A stretch of 64,000 bases of DNA from Roseovarius aestuarii. Its GTDB lineage: Bacteria; Pseudomonadota; Alphaproteobacteria; Rhodobacterales; Rhodobacteraceae. The stretch lies in the NCBI RefSeq assembly GCF_019966515.1, contig NZ_JAIMIB010000020.1, positions 1 through 64,000 on the forward strand, given 5' to 3'. Positions within the stretch are counted from its first letter, which is position 1. Every line of letters begins with the position of its first letter. Below the pieces are notes generated by a model. The model saw only the letters and a list, made by a program, of their open reading frames with translations, did no database searches and was not told where the DNA came from. This document shows positions 50,806 through 61,267 of this stretch, piece by piece. A program made the position numbers and the translations under genes.

Positions 50806-52608
50806 ATGGTGCGCAGGGCGTCAAACGGGGCAGATATGCTCGACCGCGAGAAATCGAAAGACATGGGCGCTCTGTCCCAGCTTTGGCCGTTTCTCGCACC
50901 TTACAAGTTGTTGTTGCTGGGCGCCCTGCTGGCCCTCGTGCTGACGGCCAGTGTTTCGCTGATCTTACCCTTGGCGGTACGTCGGGTTGTCGACAATTTT
51001 GGTGCCACGGATGGCGCGATTCTCGATTTGTACTTCACCGCAGCCCTTGGCGTCGCGGGTTTGCTCGCTCTTGGGACCGGGCTGCGTTATGCGCTGGTCA
51101 CGAGGTTGGGCGAACGTGTCGTGGCCGATATACGCAAGGCGGTGTTCGCCCGCGTGATCGGACTGAGCCCCGCCTTTTTCGAACGCCTCATGACCGGTGA
51201 AGTGCTCAGCCGGATCACCACGGATACGACCCTGATCCTCAGCGTCATCGGATCCTCGGTGTCGATCGCGCTCAGAAACTTCCTGATCTTTCTGGGCGGT
51301 CTCGTCCTTATGCTTTTTACGTCGGCAAAACTTACCGCAATGGTGCTGCTGATCGTGCCGCTGGTCATCGTGCCGATCCTCACGCTGGGGCGCAGGCTGC
51401 GCGTCCTAAGCCGCGAAAATCAGGACTGGATCGCCGCCAGTTCCGGCAACGCGTCCGAAGCGCTTTTGAGCGTTCAGACAGTGCAGGCCTTCACCCATGA
51501 GGATGCCAGCCGCGACGCCTTTGGCGATGTGACCGAGGAAAGCTATGCCGCCGCGCGCAAACGCATCACCACCCGCGCCCTGATGACCGTGATCGTGATC
51601 TTTCTGGTTTTTTCCGGTGTGGTCTGTGTGCTCTGGATCGGGGCGCGTGATGTCCGCGCCGGCGGGATGACTGCGGGCACTCTGGTGCAATTCGTAATCT
51701 ATTCGGTCATGGTCGCAGGATCCGTGGCGGCGCTGTCGGAAATCTGGGGGGAATTGCAGCGCGCCGCTGGTGCGACCGAAAGGCTGGTTGACCTGCTGCA
51801 TGCCACCGATGCGGTGACAGATCCCGTTCAGGCCACCGCCCTGCCCCGCCCGGTCAAGGGCGCGATCAGCTTTGAGCGCGTCAATTTCGCCTACCCATCG
51901 CGCCCCGAACAACCCGCGCTGGATGATCTGACTTTGACCATCAAACCGGGCGAAACCGTCGCGCTGGTCGGCCCGTCCGGCGCCGGAAAAACCACGATCG
52001 TGCAGCTTATTCAGCGGTTTTACAACCCCGATCACGGGCAGGTCACGTTGGACGACATTCCTTTGTCGCAGATGATGCGCGCCGATTTCAGGCTGGAAAT
52101 GGCGCTGGTGCCGCAGGATCCGGTGATCTTTGCCACTTCAGCGCGCGATAATATCCGCTTTGGGCGATTGGATGCGACGGATGAAGAGGTTGAAAACGCC
52201 GCGCGGGCGGCAGCCGCGCACGATTTTATTGCCTCCCTGCCCGATGGCTATGACAGTTATCTGGGCGAGCGTGGCGTGATGCTCTCGGGCGGGCAGAAAC
52301 AGCGTATCGCCATCGCCCGCGCGATCCTGCGCGACGCGCCGGTGCTGCTTCTGGACGAAGCAACTTCAGCGCTTGATGCGGAAAGCGAACGCGCGGTGCA
52401 GCAGGCGGTGGACGCGATGGCCCGAACCCGGACCACAATCATCGTCGCCCACCGGCTGGCCACGGTGAAGAAGGCAGACCGGATTATCGTGATGGATCAA
52501 GGCCGGATCGTTGCAGAAGGCACACATGACAGTCTGGTAGCACAAGACGGACTATATGCTCGCCTTGCCCGGCTGCAGTTCACATCTGATACCGCGCTTT
52601 CCGAGTAA
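50806..52608 (+). CDS. ABC exporter (fused transmembrane and ATPase half-transporter)
   Basis: GGAGA lies eight bases before the ATG at 50806. The product of about 600 residues has six membrane helices (about 25-300) and a nucleotide-binding domain with Walker A GPSGAGKTTIV, signature LSGGQKQRIAIARAIL and Walker B VLLLDEATSALD. This is the MsbA/ABCB half-transporter type that works as a homodimer and pumps lipids, peptides or drugs out of the cytoplasm. The substrate is unknown. It is the first chromosomal gene beyond the island. Confidence 0.92.
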   Translation: MVRRASNGADMLDREKSKDMGALSQLWPFLAPYKLLLLGALLALVLTASVSLILPLAVRRVVDNFGATDGAILDLYFTAALGVAGLLALGTGLRYALVTRLGERVVADIRKAVFARVIGLSPAFFERLMTGEVLSRITTDTTLILSVIGSSVSIALRNFLIFLGGLVLMLFTSAKLTAMVLLIVPLVIVPILTLGRRLRVLSRENQDWIAASSGNASEALLSVQTVQAFTHEDASRDAFGDVTEESYAAARKRITTRALMTVIVIFLVFSGVVCVLWIGARDVRAGGMTAGTLVQFVIYSVMVAGSVAALSEIWGELQRAAGATERLVDLLHATDAVTDPVQATALPRPVKGAISFERVNFAYPSRPEQPALDDLTLTIKPGETVALVGPSGAGKTTIVQLIQRFYNPDHGQVTLDDIPLSQMMRADFRLEMALVPQDPVIFATSARDNIRFGRLDATDEEVENAARAAAAHDFIASLPDGYDSYLGERGVMLSGGQKQRIAIARAILRDAPVLLLDEATSALDAESERAVQQAVDAMARTRTTIIVAHRLATVKKADRIIVMDQGRIVAEGTHDSLVAQDGLYARLARLQFTSDTALSE

Positions 52609-52653
52609 CCGCGCGCGACCCCGCGGAGAGCTGACGATACCATACGGTCTCGT

Positions 52654-52682
52654 GAAAAAGGCCGGACAATATTGCCCGGCCC
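52654..52682 (-). terminator. Rho-independent terminator of the dehydrogenase gene
   Basis: On the minus strand GGCCGG and CCGGCC pair around a ten-base loop and are followed by TTTTT, 30-60 bases after the dehydrogenase stop. Confidence 0.65.
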
Positions 52683-52710
52683 TTGGAAAATCAGCGCTGT
52701 AGATCAGTGG

Positions 52711-55224
52711 TCAACCGTCGATCCGGATAACCTCGTTCCTGGGATCATAGGGGCTGTCACATGTGACGGTCGCATCCCATAACTTATCCAGAATTTTGAC
52801 CTTCAGCTTGGTTCCCTCAACCGCCAGATCAGGCGTGACGTAGCCCATGCCAATGGATTTACCGAAAACCACCGAGTATCCGCCCGAGGTCAGGCGCCCA
52901 ACCCGCGTGCCATCCGGTGTATAGAGAACTTCACGGCCCCAGGGATCGGCGTCCGCCGGCCCGTCGATCAGGAGCGTGCAGCATTTGACGCGCACGCCGG
53001 TCTCGACCAGCTTGTCCTTGCCGTGGAAGTCTTTCTCCAGATCGACGAAGCGCGACAGATCGGCCTCGAGCGGGGTCGCGTCACGGCCCAGTTCGGTACC
53101 GAAGGCGCGGTAGCTCTTTTCCTGGCGCAACCAGTTCTGTGCGCGCGCGCCGACCAGCTTCATACCGTGCTTCTTGCCGGCTTCCTCCAGCAGATCAAAG
53201 AGGTAATTCTGCATCTCCATTGGGTGGTGCAGCTCGTATCCCAGCTCGCCGGTGTAGGCCACGCGGATCGCGTTGACCGGGCACATGCCCAATTCAATCT
53301 TGCGCGCTGACAGCCAGGGGAAACGCTTGTTCGAAAGCGCGGTGGCCGGATCGGCGTCCTTGATGACTTCGTTCAGTACATCTCGGGATTTCGGCCCGGC
53401 AATGGCAAAAACGCCCCATTGGGTGGTCACGTCCTGTACACCAACCCACTTGCCTTCGCTCGTGGGGTTCCAGTCCTCGATGGCTTTGAGCAGGTAATCC
53501 TGATCGTACTCTGTCCAGGCACCCGCAGAGACGAGGTAATACTCGTTCTCGGCCCAACGGACGATCGTGTATTCGGTGCGTGTCGTGCCATGAGCCGTGA
53601 GCGCATAGGTCAGGTTGATGCGGCCCACCCGGGGCAGCTTGTTGCAGGTGAACCAGTCAAGGAATTCAGTCGCACCCGGCCCGAAGAGGGAATGCTTGGT
53701 GAAGGCGGTGGCGTCGATCAGGCCCACGCCTTCGCGGATGGCCTTTGCCTCTTCCACGGCGTGCTGCCACCAGCCGCCACGACGGAACGAACGGCTGTCA
53801 TGGTCGAAGGTGTCCGGCGCATCGAGCGGTCCGTAATAGTTCGGACGCTCCCAGCCATTGACCCAGCCGAACTGCGCGCCACGGGCTTTCTGGCGGTCAA
53901 AGGCAGGCGCGGTGCGCAGCGGGCGGCAGGCCGGGCGTTCTTCGTCCGGGTGGTGCAGGATGTAGACGTGCTCGTAGCATTCCTCATTCTTACGCGCGGC
54001 GAATTCGGTGGTCATCCAGTTCTGGCTGTAACGTTTCGGGTCAAGCGACGCCATGTCGATCTCGGCCTCGCCATCGACCATCATCTGCGCCAGATAATAG
54101 CCGGTGCCGCCGGCGGCGGTGATGCCAAAGCTGAACCCCTCGGCCAGCCACATGTTGCGCAGGCCCGGTGCCGGACCAACCAGCGGATTGCCGTCGGGCG
54201 TGTAGCAGATCGGGCCGTTGAAATCGTCCTTGAGGCCGGATTCGGCGCAGGACGGCACACGCTCGGTCATTGCCATGTACTGCTCGGCGATCCGGTCCAG
54301 ATCGAGCGGGAACAAGTCGGCGCGGAAACTGTCGGGCACGCCGTATTCAAAGCGCGCCGGGGCGCCGTGTTCGTAGATGCCTAGGATCCAGCCGCCGCGT
54401 TCCTCACGCGCGTAGGATTCGGAGTCGGCATCGCGGACCACCGGATGCTCGGGGTTGCCCGCTTCGCGGTATTTCACCAGCTCGGGGTCCTTGTCCATGA
54501 CGATGAACGTGTGCTCGACCGGGATCGCCGGCATCTTGATGCCCAGCATCTTAGCGGTGCGCTGTGCGTGGTTGCCCGATGCCGTCACGACATGCTCGGC
54601 GGTGATCACGATCTGCTCGTCCGAGGCCACCAGGTTGCCACCCTTCTCGATCATTTTCGAGCAGGTGACCTCCCAATGGCTGCCATTCCAGTGGAACGCA
54701 TCCGCCTGCCATTTGCGTTCAATCGCAACGCCGCGCTGACGGGCACCCTTGGCCATCGCCTGGGTCACGTCGGCGGGGTTAATATAGCCGTCCTCTGTAT
54801 GATAGATCGCACCTTTCAGGTCCTCTGTGTGGATCAGCGGCCAACGTTCCTTGATCTGATCAGCGCTCAGCCATTCGTAGCTCACGTCACAGGTCTCGGC
54901 GGTCGAAGCATAGAGCATGTATTCGTCCATGCGTTCCTGCGTCTGCGCCATGCGCAGGTTGCCGACCACGGCAAAGCCCGCATTGAGGCCGGTTTCTTCC
55001 TCAAGCGTCTTGTAGAAATCGACCGAGTATTTGTGGATATGAGTTGTCGCATAGGACATGTTGAAAAGTGGCAGAAGACCCGCCGCATGCCAGGTACTTC
55101 CACTGGTCAGCTCATCCCGCTCCAGCAGCATCACATCATCCCAACCCGCCTTGGCGAGGTGATAGGCAATCGACGTCCCGACGGCACCGCCGCCGACAAC
55201 AAGGGCTTTGACATTGGTTTTCAT
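52711..55224 (-). CDS. Dimethylglycine/sarcosine dehydrogenase-like flavoprotein (GcvT family)
   Basis: The 837-residue protein starts with the FAD-binding motif VVGGGAVGTSIAYHLAKAGW. A DAO-type oxidase half extends to about residue 400. The C-terminal half (from about 480) is a folate-binding GcvT/aminomethyltransferase domain (e.g. VAYTGELGYELHHP, LGRDATPLEADLSRFVDLEK). It removes a methyl group from dimethylglycine or sarcosine, passing it to tetrahydrofolate, in choline or glycine betaine breakdown. This is common in roseobacters. The exact substrate cannot be fixed. It is a single gene with its own terminator. Confidence 0.9.
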   Translation of the reverse strand: MKTNVKALVVGGGAVGTSIAYHLAKAGWDDVMLLERDELTSGSTWHAAGLLPLFNMSYATTHIHKYSVDFYKTLEEETGLNAGFAVVGNLRMAQTQERMDEYMLYASTAETCDVSYEWLSADQIKERWPLIHTEDLKGAIYHTEDGYINPADVTQAMAKGARQRGVAIERKWQADAFHWNGSHWEVTCSKMIEKGGNLVASDEQIVITAEHVVTASGNHAQRTAKMLGIKMPAIPVEHTFIVMDKDPELVKYREAGNPEHPVVRDADSESYAREERGGWILGIYEHGAPARFEYGVPDSFRADLFPLDLDRIAEQYMAMTERVPSCAESGLKDDFNGPICYTPDGNPLVGPAPGLRNMWLAEGFSFGITAAGGTGYYLAQMMVDGEAEIDMASLDPKRYSQNWMTTEFAARKNEECYEHVYILHHPDEERPACRPLRTAPAFDRQKARGAQFGWVNGWERPNYYGPLDAPDTFDHDSRSFRRGGWWQHAVEEAKAIREGVGLIDATAFTKHSLFGPGATEFLDWFTCNKLPRVGRINLTYALTAHGTTRTEYTIVRWAENEYYLVSAGAWTEYDQDYLLKAIEDWNPTSEGKWVGVQDVTTQWGVFAIAGPKSRDVLNEVIKDADPATALSNKRFPWLSARKIELGMCPVNAIRVAYTGELGYELHHPMEMQNYLFDLLEEAGKKHGMKLVGARAQNWLRQEKSYRAFGTELGRDATPLEADLSRFVDLEKDFHGKDKLVETGVRVKCCTLLIDGPADADPWGREVLYTPDGTRVGRLTSGGYSVVFGKSIGMGYVTPDLAVEGTKLKVKILDKLWDATVTCDSPYDPRNEVIRIDG

Positions 55225-55347
55225 GTGATGCGACTCCGTTGCATGACTTGACGGAGTTTTATCAGCCCTGCGGCGTCGTGCGCAGCCCAGCCGACGCTCG
55301 ATCGCGCAAAACCGACGCGAGCGCTCTGCCGCGCATGAATTTTCGCG

Positions 55348-56817
55348 TCAGTTCTTGCAGAAACCGCCCTGCGAATTCTCCATACAAGAGGTGCCGCCGG
55401 ATAGCTGGAGCCGTTTGGGTTTGGCGGCAGGAGCGGCCTCTTCCTTGTCGTCGCGCTTCATGAACGAGCTCAGAATGCTGCCCAGAGTTCCCGAGTTGGC
55501 TTCCTTTGGTTCATTGCCGCATTCTACCCGGTAGTTGACCATCGAAAATTCGCAACTTCCCTTGAGCAATCCGTTTTTCTTTTCGAATTTGCGGACGCTT
55601 AAACCCAGGCCGATCTCGGCCATCGATCTGTCTGACGCACTCATCGATTGCAGCTCGAGTATCATCTGATCAGGCAAAGGTACCGAAGCGAGCGCATGCT
55701 GAGTGCTGTCCCGTTGCATCCCGATATCGTCATAGACATCAGCGCGGACTGTTTGCACAGGTTGATCCGAGGTGGACTGATCCAGACTTGCCAGTTCATC
55801 CGGCGCCGCCACTCCTTTGGCTTCGATATCCTCCATCGCGTCCGAAAGTGCTGCATCCGCCGCACCCATCGTTCCGCTGACGCCAAATCCGGTCTGGCGT
55901 AAAGCCAGCGTCATGGCATCTTCGGGGGAAGACGCTGACCGCAACCAGTTCTCCGCTGCCGCCGTGCGTTGCTGGATCAGATCTTCGCGGAGCTCGATCA
56001 TGCGGGTGGCGAAATCTGCTTGCTGCGCAAGTGGAATTTCCTTGGCGCCCTTGCCAACATGCGCAAGCGGGCGAGGCAGAAGGGCATTCATCTCGTCATA
56101 ATCAATCAGGTCAAGTATCTCGCGGGTTGCAGCGTCGCTTGTGTTTGTGCGCACGTTCAGTTTCACTTCATCGCCGAACCCGATGACAGCGCTCAGCGTC
56201 AGGTAATCTTTCTCTTCATTTGACGCAAATGAGGAATAGGTGCCATACGCCACCCCCTGAATGACGCCCCACCCTTCCATGATGTTCATCGCATTCAGGT
56301 TGCCGGCGATCATGTTCATCGCATTCGCGCTGATCGTGTTGCCTTTGGGGGCCTCAGAGACACGCGCCCGGACCGACACGATTTCATCGCCACGCTCATA
56401 GACCCATGTCTGGCTGTTGAATTCCTCAGCCGCACGTTTTTCCGAGGCGGCGGCCATGTTCTTCAAGAGCGTGTTCGATGCGAGAAGTTCTTCTTCAAAA
56501 TCTGCCATCTCACGCGCGGGCTCGGAAATCCGGCTGTTATCCCCAGCATTCCATTCGCGGCGCGTCCAGCCCTCGGGTGCTTCGGGCAGATATGGGCGGA
56601 CGCCCGCGCGCCGGCGCTTTGCCCGCCCCCGTTCTTCGATCTTGTCCGCCTTGGCCTGTTGCACATCACTAAACCGTCCGGAAATGGTCTCGACATAGTC
56701 AGCGATGCTCAAATCCCCGAGCTTAAGATCGGCTTTCAGGCTCTGCTGATGATAATCAACTCCAAGGCCGACCACCGCCATGATCAACGCAAATATAACG
56801 ACTTGAAAATTAAACAT
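55348..56817 (-). CDS. Hypothetical membrane-anchored protein (489 aa)
   Basis: I place the start at the ATG at 56817. A TTG 15 bases upstream is the alternative. The product opens with a hydrophobic anchor (MFNFQVVIFALIMAVVGLGV) and continues with a charged linker, a long helical and beta-mixed middle and a Cys-containing tail ending GGFCKN. It looks like an envelope protein with a periplasmic body. No domain is recognised. It stands alone between the dehydrogenase and the DUF1491-era pair. Confidence 0.6.
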   Translation of the reverse strand: MFNFQVVIFALIMAVVGLGVDYHQQSLKADLKLGDLSIADYVETISGRFSDVQQAKADKIEERGRAKRRRAGVRPYLPEAPEGWTRREWNAGDNSRISEPAREMADFEEELLASNTLLKNMAAASEKRAAEEFNSQTWVYERGDEIVSVRARVSEAPKGNTISANAMNMIAGNLNAMNIMEGWGVIQGVAYGTYSSFASNEEKDYLTLSAVIGFGDEVKLNVRTNTSDAATREILDLIDYDEMNALLPRPLAHVGKGAKEIPLAQQADFATRMIELREDLIQQRTAAAENWLRSASSPEDAMTLALRQTGFGVSGTMGAADAALSDAMEDIEAKGVAAPDELASLDQSTSDQPVQTVRADVYDDIGMQRDSTQHALASVPLPDQMILELQSMSASDRSMAEIGLGLSVRKFEKKNGLLKGSCEFSMVNYRVECGNEPKEANSGTLGSILSSFMKRDDKEEAAPAAKPKRLQLSGGTSCMENSQGGFCKN

Positions 56818-56923
56818 GAAAACCCCGTGCAAGCTTGGTTCACCGGAGGTTTCGCCCGCAAATCAGGCAGAACTATGGAGGCGTTTCGACAATTTACGGG
56901 TTAAAACTACAGCCGCGGCAAAT

Positions 56924-57256
56924 CTAATCTGACAGGCCGGGTTCCGCCAACAGATGCCGGCCCTTCGCGTCCTCAACTTCAATCACCCAGAGATCAGGGT
57001 CGAAGCTGCGCTGACGGGCGATCGCATCGTCCACCTCCATCTCGACACCTTTGGCCAGCTCGACCCACTGTCGCTCGCCACTCATCAGATCAAAGCTGCG
57101 CTGGAACGCAGTAGCCTGACCGTCAAGAGTGTTCAGCTTTACCAATACGGCACCGGCGGTGTCGTCCCCATGCGTCACGACGAAAGCGGGGATATCACTT
57201 AGTCGCAGGCGGGTCAGGTAGGCATGCACCCAGAATTGAGCCGTCAGGCGTGTCAC
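56924..57256 (-). CDS. DUF1491 family protein
   Basis: The 110-residue protein (MTRLTAQFWVHAYLTRLRLS, GAVLVKLNTLDGQATAFQRS, RQRSFDPDLWVIEVEDAKGR) matches the DUF1491 pattern of alphaproteobacteria. Function is unknown. Its start overlaps the era stop by four bases (ATGA), so it is translated with era, the usual arrangement in this group. Confidence 0.85.
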   Translation of the reverse strand: MTRLTAQFWVHAYLTRLRLSDIPAFVVTHGDDTAGAVLVKLNTLDGQATAFQRSFDLMSGERQWVELAKGVEMEVDDAIARQRSFDPDLWVIEVEDAKGRHLLAEPGLSD

Positions 57257-58161
57257 GTGTTGCCGTCCTTAAAGTCTAATCCCATTTCGGAATAGCGCTC
57301 GGCCTCTTCCAGCCAGTTGGGGCGTACCTTTACTTGCAAAAACAAGTGGATGCGGCGGTCGGTGAACTTTTCCAACTCTTCGCGTGCGGCTTTTGAAACG
57401 GCTTTGACGGTCTCGCCTTTCTTGCCCAGCACGATGCCCTTGTGACCGTCGCGCATGACATAGATCACCTGGTCGATCCGGGCCGAGCCGTCTTTGCGCT
57501 CTTCCCAGTTTTCGGTCTCGACCGTCAACTGGTAAGGCAGTTCCTGATGCAGCCGGAGGGTAAGTTTCTCACGCGTCATCTCAGCCGCGATCATGCGCAT
57601 GGGCAAATCCGCAATCTGATCTTCGGGATAAAGCCAGGGGCCTTCGGGCAGCTCACCGGCAAGCCATGTGCGCAGCGCATCGACGCCATGGCCCTTCTCT
57701 GCCGAGATCATGAATGTCTCGGTGAAGTCATACCGCTCATTCAATTCCTGTGTGAGGGCCAGAAGCGTCTCGGATTTCACCCGGTCGATCTTGTTGATGG
57801 CCAGCGCCACCTTGCGACTTCCGGCCACCTCGGGCAGCCCTTCCAGAATGCGTTCGACCCCTTCGGTGACACCGCGATGTGCCTCGACCAGCAGCACGAT
57901 CAGATCGGCATCTGCCGCCCCGCCCCAGGCGGCGGCGACCATAGCCCGATCCAGCCGTCGGCGCGGTTTGAACAGGCCAGGCGTATCTACAAAAACCAAC
58001 TGGCTTTCACCCTCGATGGCGACGCCGCGAATACGCGCGCGGGTGGTCTGCACCTTGTGGGTCACGATCGAGACCTTAGCCCCCACCATACGGTTGAGCA
58101 GCGTGGACTTACCCGCATTGGGTTCTCCGATCAGGGCGATAAATCCGGCGCGGGTGATCAT
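57253..58161 (-). CDS. era: GTPase Era
   Basis: The start at 58161 follows an AGGAA site. An upstream extension in frame lacks family similarity. The 302-residue protein has the G1 loop GEPNAGKST, VQTTRARIRG switch, DTPG, NKID, SAEKGHG and a C-terminal KH domain (VIYVMRDGHKGIVLGKKGET) that binds 16S rRNA. Era assists 30S ribosome maturation and links it to cell cycle. The neighbour here is DUF1491; rnc and recO are not in the visible neighbourhood. Confidence 0.95.
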   Translation of the reverse strand: MITRAGFIALIGEPNAGKSTLLNRMVGAKVSIVTHKVQTTRARIRGVAIEGESQLVFVDTPGLFKPRRRLDRAMVAAAWGGAADADLIVLLVEAHRGVTEGVERILEGLPEVAGSRKVALAINKIDRVKSETLLALTQELNERYDFTETFMISAEKGHGVDALRTWLAGELPEGPWLYPEDQIADLPMRMIAAEMTREKLTLRLHQELPYQLTVETENWEERKDGSARIDQVIYVMRDGHKGIVLGKKGETVKAVSKAAREELEKFTDRRIHLFLQVKVRPNWLEEAERYSEMGLDFKDGNT

Positions 58162-58440
58162 GATGTTTTCCTGTTGCTGAGACGGCGGGGGTGTAGCGGA
58201 AATCGCGGAACGCTGCCAGATGAAAAGCCCCGGGACCTCGCAAATCCACGGACTGACTGGCACACGCGTATTCAAGCAAAGCGTCACGGCAGGCAGGTTT
58301 TCCAACGTTTGAGGTGGCCGTCAGCCATGCCGGTTGCCGCCTTACCGGTGATTTTTCGCTGTTTCGGGGTGCGAACCCTTGTATTTCATCTGCGTCAGGC
58401 CCCACCTTATGGCATCCATTCTGACCCCAAGGAGTTCCCG

Positions 58441-60066
58441 ATGCGTGCGTTTCCAGTTGTTCTGGCCTTTTTCCCGACATTCGTTCTTGCCGAAGATATT
58501 CCGCTGAACAGCGATGTATCGGCGGCGACGCTCTACCCTCGTGGCGCCACCGTCACCCGGGTCATCCAGTTTAATGCGCCAGCCGGACAACATGACCTGA
58601 TCCTGACCGACCTGCCGCAAAACACGCCGCTCGACTCGGTCCGTGTCGCGGTCGACGGGGCGATATTGGGCAGCCTGACGGTGCGCAATGATTTCGTGCC
58701 GCCCCGCAGCAACGATGACAACGCGGCCTTCAAGGTCGCCGAGGCCGAGGTTGAACGGCTTGAACAGGCGCTGCGCGACGGGCTGGCCGGAGTCGAGAGG
58801 ATCAGGCTGGAACAACAGGCGGCTGAAGCCCGCGTGACATTTCTCAACCAGCTTGGCGAAGGCGAAGGCGTCGCCGAAATGGACGTCGCCGCTCTGCGTG
58901 ATCTGGTGGCGATGATCGGCGAAGAAACTCTTTCAGCGCAACAGACCGCCCTTGATGCACAACTGCGCGCGGATGCAGCAAAACGCGGCTTGAAAGACCT
59001 CGAGGAAGAGTTGGAAGATGCCCGTCAACGACTCAATTCACTGGTCCCCGAGAAAGAAGAACGGGCAATGCTCGCCGTCTCTGTTTCAGCGGACGAACAA
59101 GTTCAGGGCAAGCTGACGGTAACCTACAACATCTGGGATGCGGAATGGCGGCCGGTTTACGATGTGCGACTGGATCGTGACGCAGGTAAACTGACGCTGG
59201 ATCGTGGGGTCCTGGTAGCGCAGCATACGGGCGAAAACTGGCATGACGTGGCCCTGACGCTGTCGACAGCGCGACCCTCCGAGCAGACCGCCCCGGGCCA
59301 GATCTGGCCCTGGCTACGGCGGATTGAGAATCCCGCCCAGGTCCGCCAGAAAAATCTTGAGAGAGCGCAATCCGGTGCCTTGTTCGGCGCCGCAGACGAG
59401 GCTGCCGCCGCAGAACCCATGATGGTGGAAGAAGCGGATGCCGAGTTCGACGGGCTGGCCGTGACCTATTCTTACCCCAGCCCGGTTTCGATCGCGTCAA
59501 AGGCCGATAACATCCGTATCTCACTGGGGACACTCGACACCTCGGCAGAAACGACCGCGCAGGCCGTGCCGCTGAGCGATTCCAACGCCTTTCTGGTGGC
59601 GGAAATCACCAACGACATGGGCGAATTGATCCTGCCCGGTGCGGCGATGTTTTACCTCGACGGTCGGTTCATCGGTCAACGACATCTTGAGCTGATGGCC
59701 GCCGGTGCCGAAGCTGATCTGGCCTTCGGGCCGATTGAAGGGCTGCGCCTGACCCGCACGGTTCTGGACCGAAACGAAGGCGATCGGGGCATCATCACCA
59801 AATCCAACGATCTGTTGGAAGCCGTTGAAATTAAGGTTGAAAACCTAACACAAGAAGACTGGCCCATTCGCCTTCTGGACCGGGTGCCCTATTCGGAACA
59901 GGAAGACCTTGAAATCACCTGGTCCGCGCAGCCCCGACCAACAGAGGAGAATATTGACGGAAAACGTGGTATTCTGTCCTGGGAGTTCGATCTGGGTGCG
60001 GGTGACAGCAAGCTGATCTCACTGGAACACGAACTGGAATGGCCGGAAGATAAAGTTCTGCGCTGA
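58441..60066 (+). CDS. Mucoidy inhibitor MuiA-like protein (DUF4139)
   Basis: AAGGAG lies a few bases before the ATG at 58441. The 541-residue product has a signal peptide (MRAFPVVLAFFPTFVLAEDI), a DUF4140 N-terminal domain (VSAATLYPRGATVTRVIQFN), a coiled-coil linker (about 95-195) and a DUF4139 C-terminal domain (SVSADEQVQGKLTVTYNIWD, AEWRPVYDVRLD). MuiA-like proteins are periplasmic, and their biochemical role is not known beyond the name. It is divergent from era. Confidence 0.85.
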   Translation: MRAFPVVLAFFPTFVLAEDIPLNSDVSAATLYPRGATVTRVIQFNAPAGQHDLILTDLPQNTPLDSVRVAVDGAILGSLTVRNDFVPPRSNDDNAAFKVAEAEVERLEQALRDGLAGVERIRLEQQAAEARVTFLNQLGEGEGVAEMDVAALRDLVAMIGEETLSAQQTALDAQLRADAAKRGLKDLEEELEDARQRLNSLVPEKEERAMLAVSVSADEQVQGKLTVTYNIWDAEWRPVYDVRLDRDAGKLTLDRGVLVAQHTGENWHDVALTLSTARPSEQTAPGQIWPWLRRIENPAQVRQKNLERAQSGALFGAADEAAAAEPMMVEEADAEFDGLAVTYSYPSPVSIASKADNIRISLGTLDTSAETTAQAVPLSDSNAFLVAEITNDMGELILPGAAMFYLDGRFIGQRHLELMAAGAEADLAFGPIEGLRLTRTVLDRNEGDRGIITKSNDLLEAVEIKVENLTQEDWPIRLLDRVPYSEQEDLEITWSAQPRPTEENIDGKRGILSWEFDLGAGDSKLISLEHELEWPEDKVLR

Positions 60067-60158
60067 TCGGCACGGCCCACCCTTATTGAGCAAGATCAAG
60101 GACGTTGCGCCAGCTCGTTGGCACAAAAGGTTGATTTTGCGCAGACAGGAGATGGTAA

Positions 60159-60485
60159 ATGCTTGAGATAAGTACGCATAAGATCGCCCAGGTGATCCTG
60201 ATGTCACGCGAGCTGGGTCGCGCCGAGGGGGAACTCAGGGCGTTTATCGAACGGCTCGGCGAGGATGAGCAGGCCGAATTGGTGGCGGTGATGTGGATCG
60301 GTCGCGACAGTTTCGCCGCCGAGGATCTGGCCGAAGCCATCGCGACGGCGCGGGAAGAGGCCACGATACCAACGGCGGATTACCTGCTTGGCACGCCCCA
60401 TCTGTCCGACCACCTTGAAAACGGGTTGGACGCGCTTGGTATCTCGGTTGTCGATGACGAGGATGATCTGGTGCGCGGTGGCTAG
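60159..60485 (+). CDS. DUF3775 family protein
   Basis: The 108-residue cytoplasmic protein (MLEISTHKIAQVILMSRELG, FIERLGEDEQAELVAVMWIG, EATIPTADYLLGTPHLSDHL) matches the DUF3775 pattern of alphaproteobacteria. An AGGAGAT site lies about seven bases before the start. It follows the MuiA-like gene by 92 bases and may share its transcript. Function is unknown. Confidence 0.85.
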   Translation: MLEISTHKIAQVILMSRELGRAEGELRAFIERLGEDEQAELVAVMWIGRDSFAAEDLAEAIATAREEATIPTADYLLGTPHLSDHLENGLDALGISVVDDEDDLVRGG

Positions 60486-60858
60486 GCCGCGCTCAGAACG
60501 GCAAACAGGGCCGATGACGTAGGTTAGTGAGTTGCAGGCTTGTAAAGGCAGATTCCGTGCCTGACGCAGCGCCGCAAAATCAACCAGAGCAGCATAGAAG
60601 TATCAAAGCGGTCAGGTTGAGATGGCAGGCTCCCCTCGGTCCTTCATCCATCACCAGTACAAGCGCTGTACCAATGCGCAGGATATCCAGCATCTCGCGT
60701 AAAGAATCCCCCAACCGAAGGCACGCAGACGCACCTAAAAAGGCAGGATGGATCACCGTCCGGCACCATCAGGATTTCATCGGGTATTTTTGTCCGGAAA
60801 CTGTCATTTTGGCATTGCAGATTCATTTTCGCCGCTCTAAACAGGCCACCTGAATTGG
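60486..60858. other. Intergenic stretch before tRNA-Met
   Basis: This gap of about 370 bases must carry the tRNA promoter. No gene or repeat was recognised. Confidence 0.4.
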
Positions 60859-60935
<77 letters not shown>

Positions 60936-61267
60936 ATTAGGCCCCACCAAATTTCGAAGTGCTGGCCGCGAGGTTTGTAGCGGCGGATAACCGTCCGAAA
61001 ACCTGCATCGAATACGCAGGCTTTTCGAGGTTTGCGCTGCCACGGCGGATGCTGCACGAGTACAAGCAATGCAGGTTTGGCTCAAGGCAAGCCATTCATC
61101 CCTGATCTTCCTCTAAGATACCAAACGCACCATAAGGTAGGTTTATGTAATTGTAGATTATATCGATTTTTCTTTCCTCACAAATCTGTCACTCTAATCC
61201 CCAGCCAAATGAGACGGGGATGAAGTGCAATAAGTTCGCCTCGCCTGCGGCGCACAGAGGAGGAAAC
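60936..61267. other. Intergenic stretch before the ABC operon
   Basis: This stretch of about 330 bases upstream of the binding protein carries its promoter and an AGAGGAGG ribosome site. No other element was recognised. Confidence 0.45.

Noticed and set aside
53419-55251. Plus-strand frames over 260 codons opposite the dehydrogenase
   Set aside because: GC-rich antisense frames. The minus strand has the complete FAD and GcvT motifs.
57442-58440. Very long plus-strand frame opening before the MuiA-like gene
   Set aside because: It is antisense to era and only the part from ATG 58441, with a ribosome site and signal peptide, looks like a protein.
61105-61130. AAACGCACCA near 61121, resembling the transposon end
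   Set aside because: Only a 10-base identity without the rest of the 26-bp end and without a partner copy, so probably chance.
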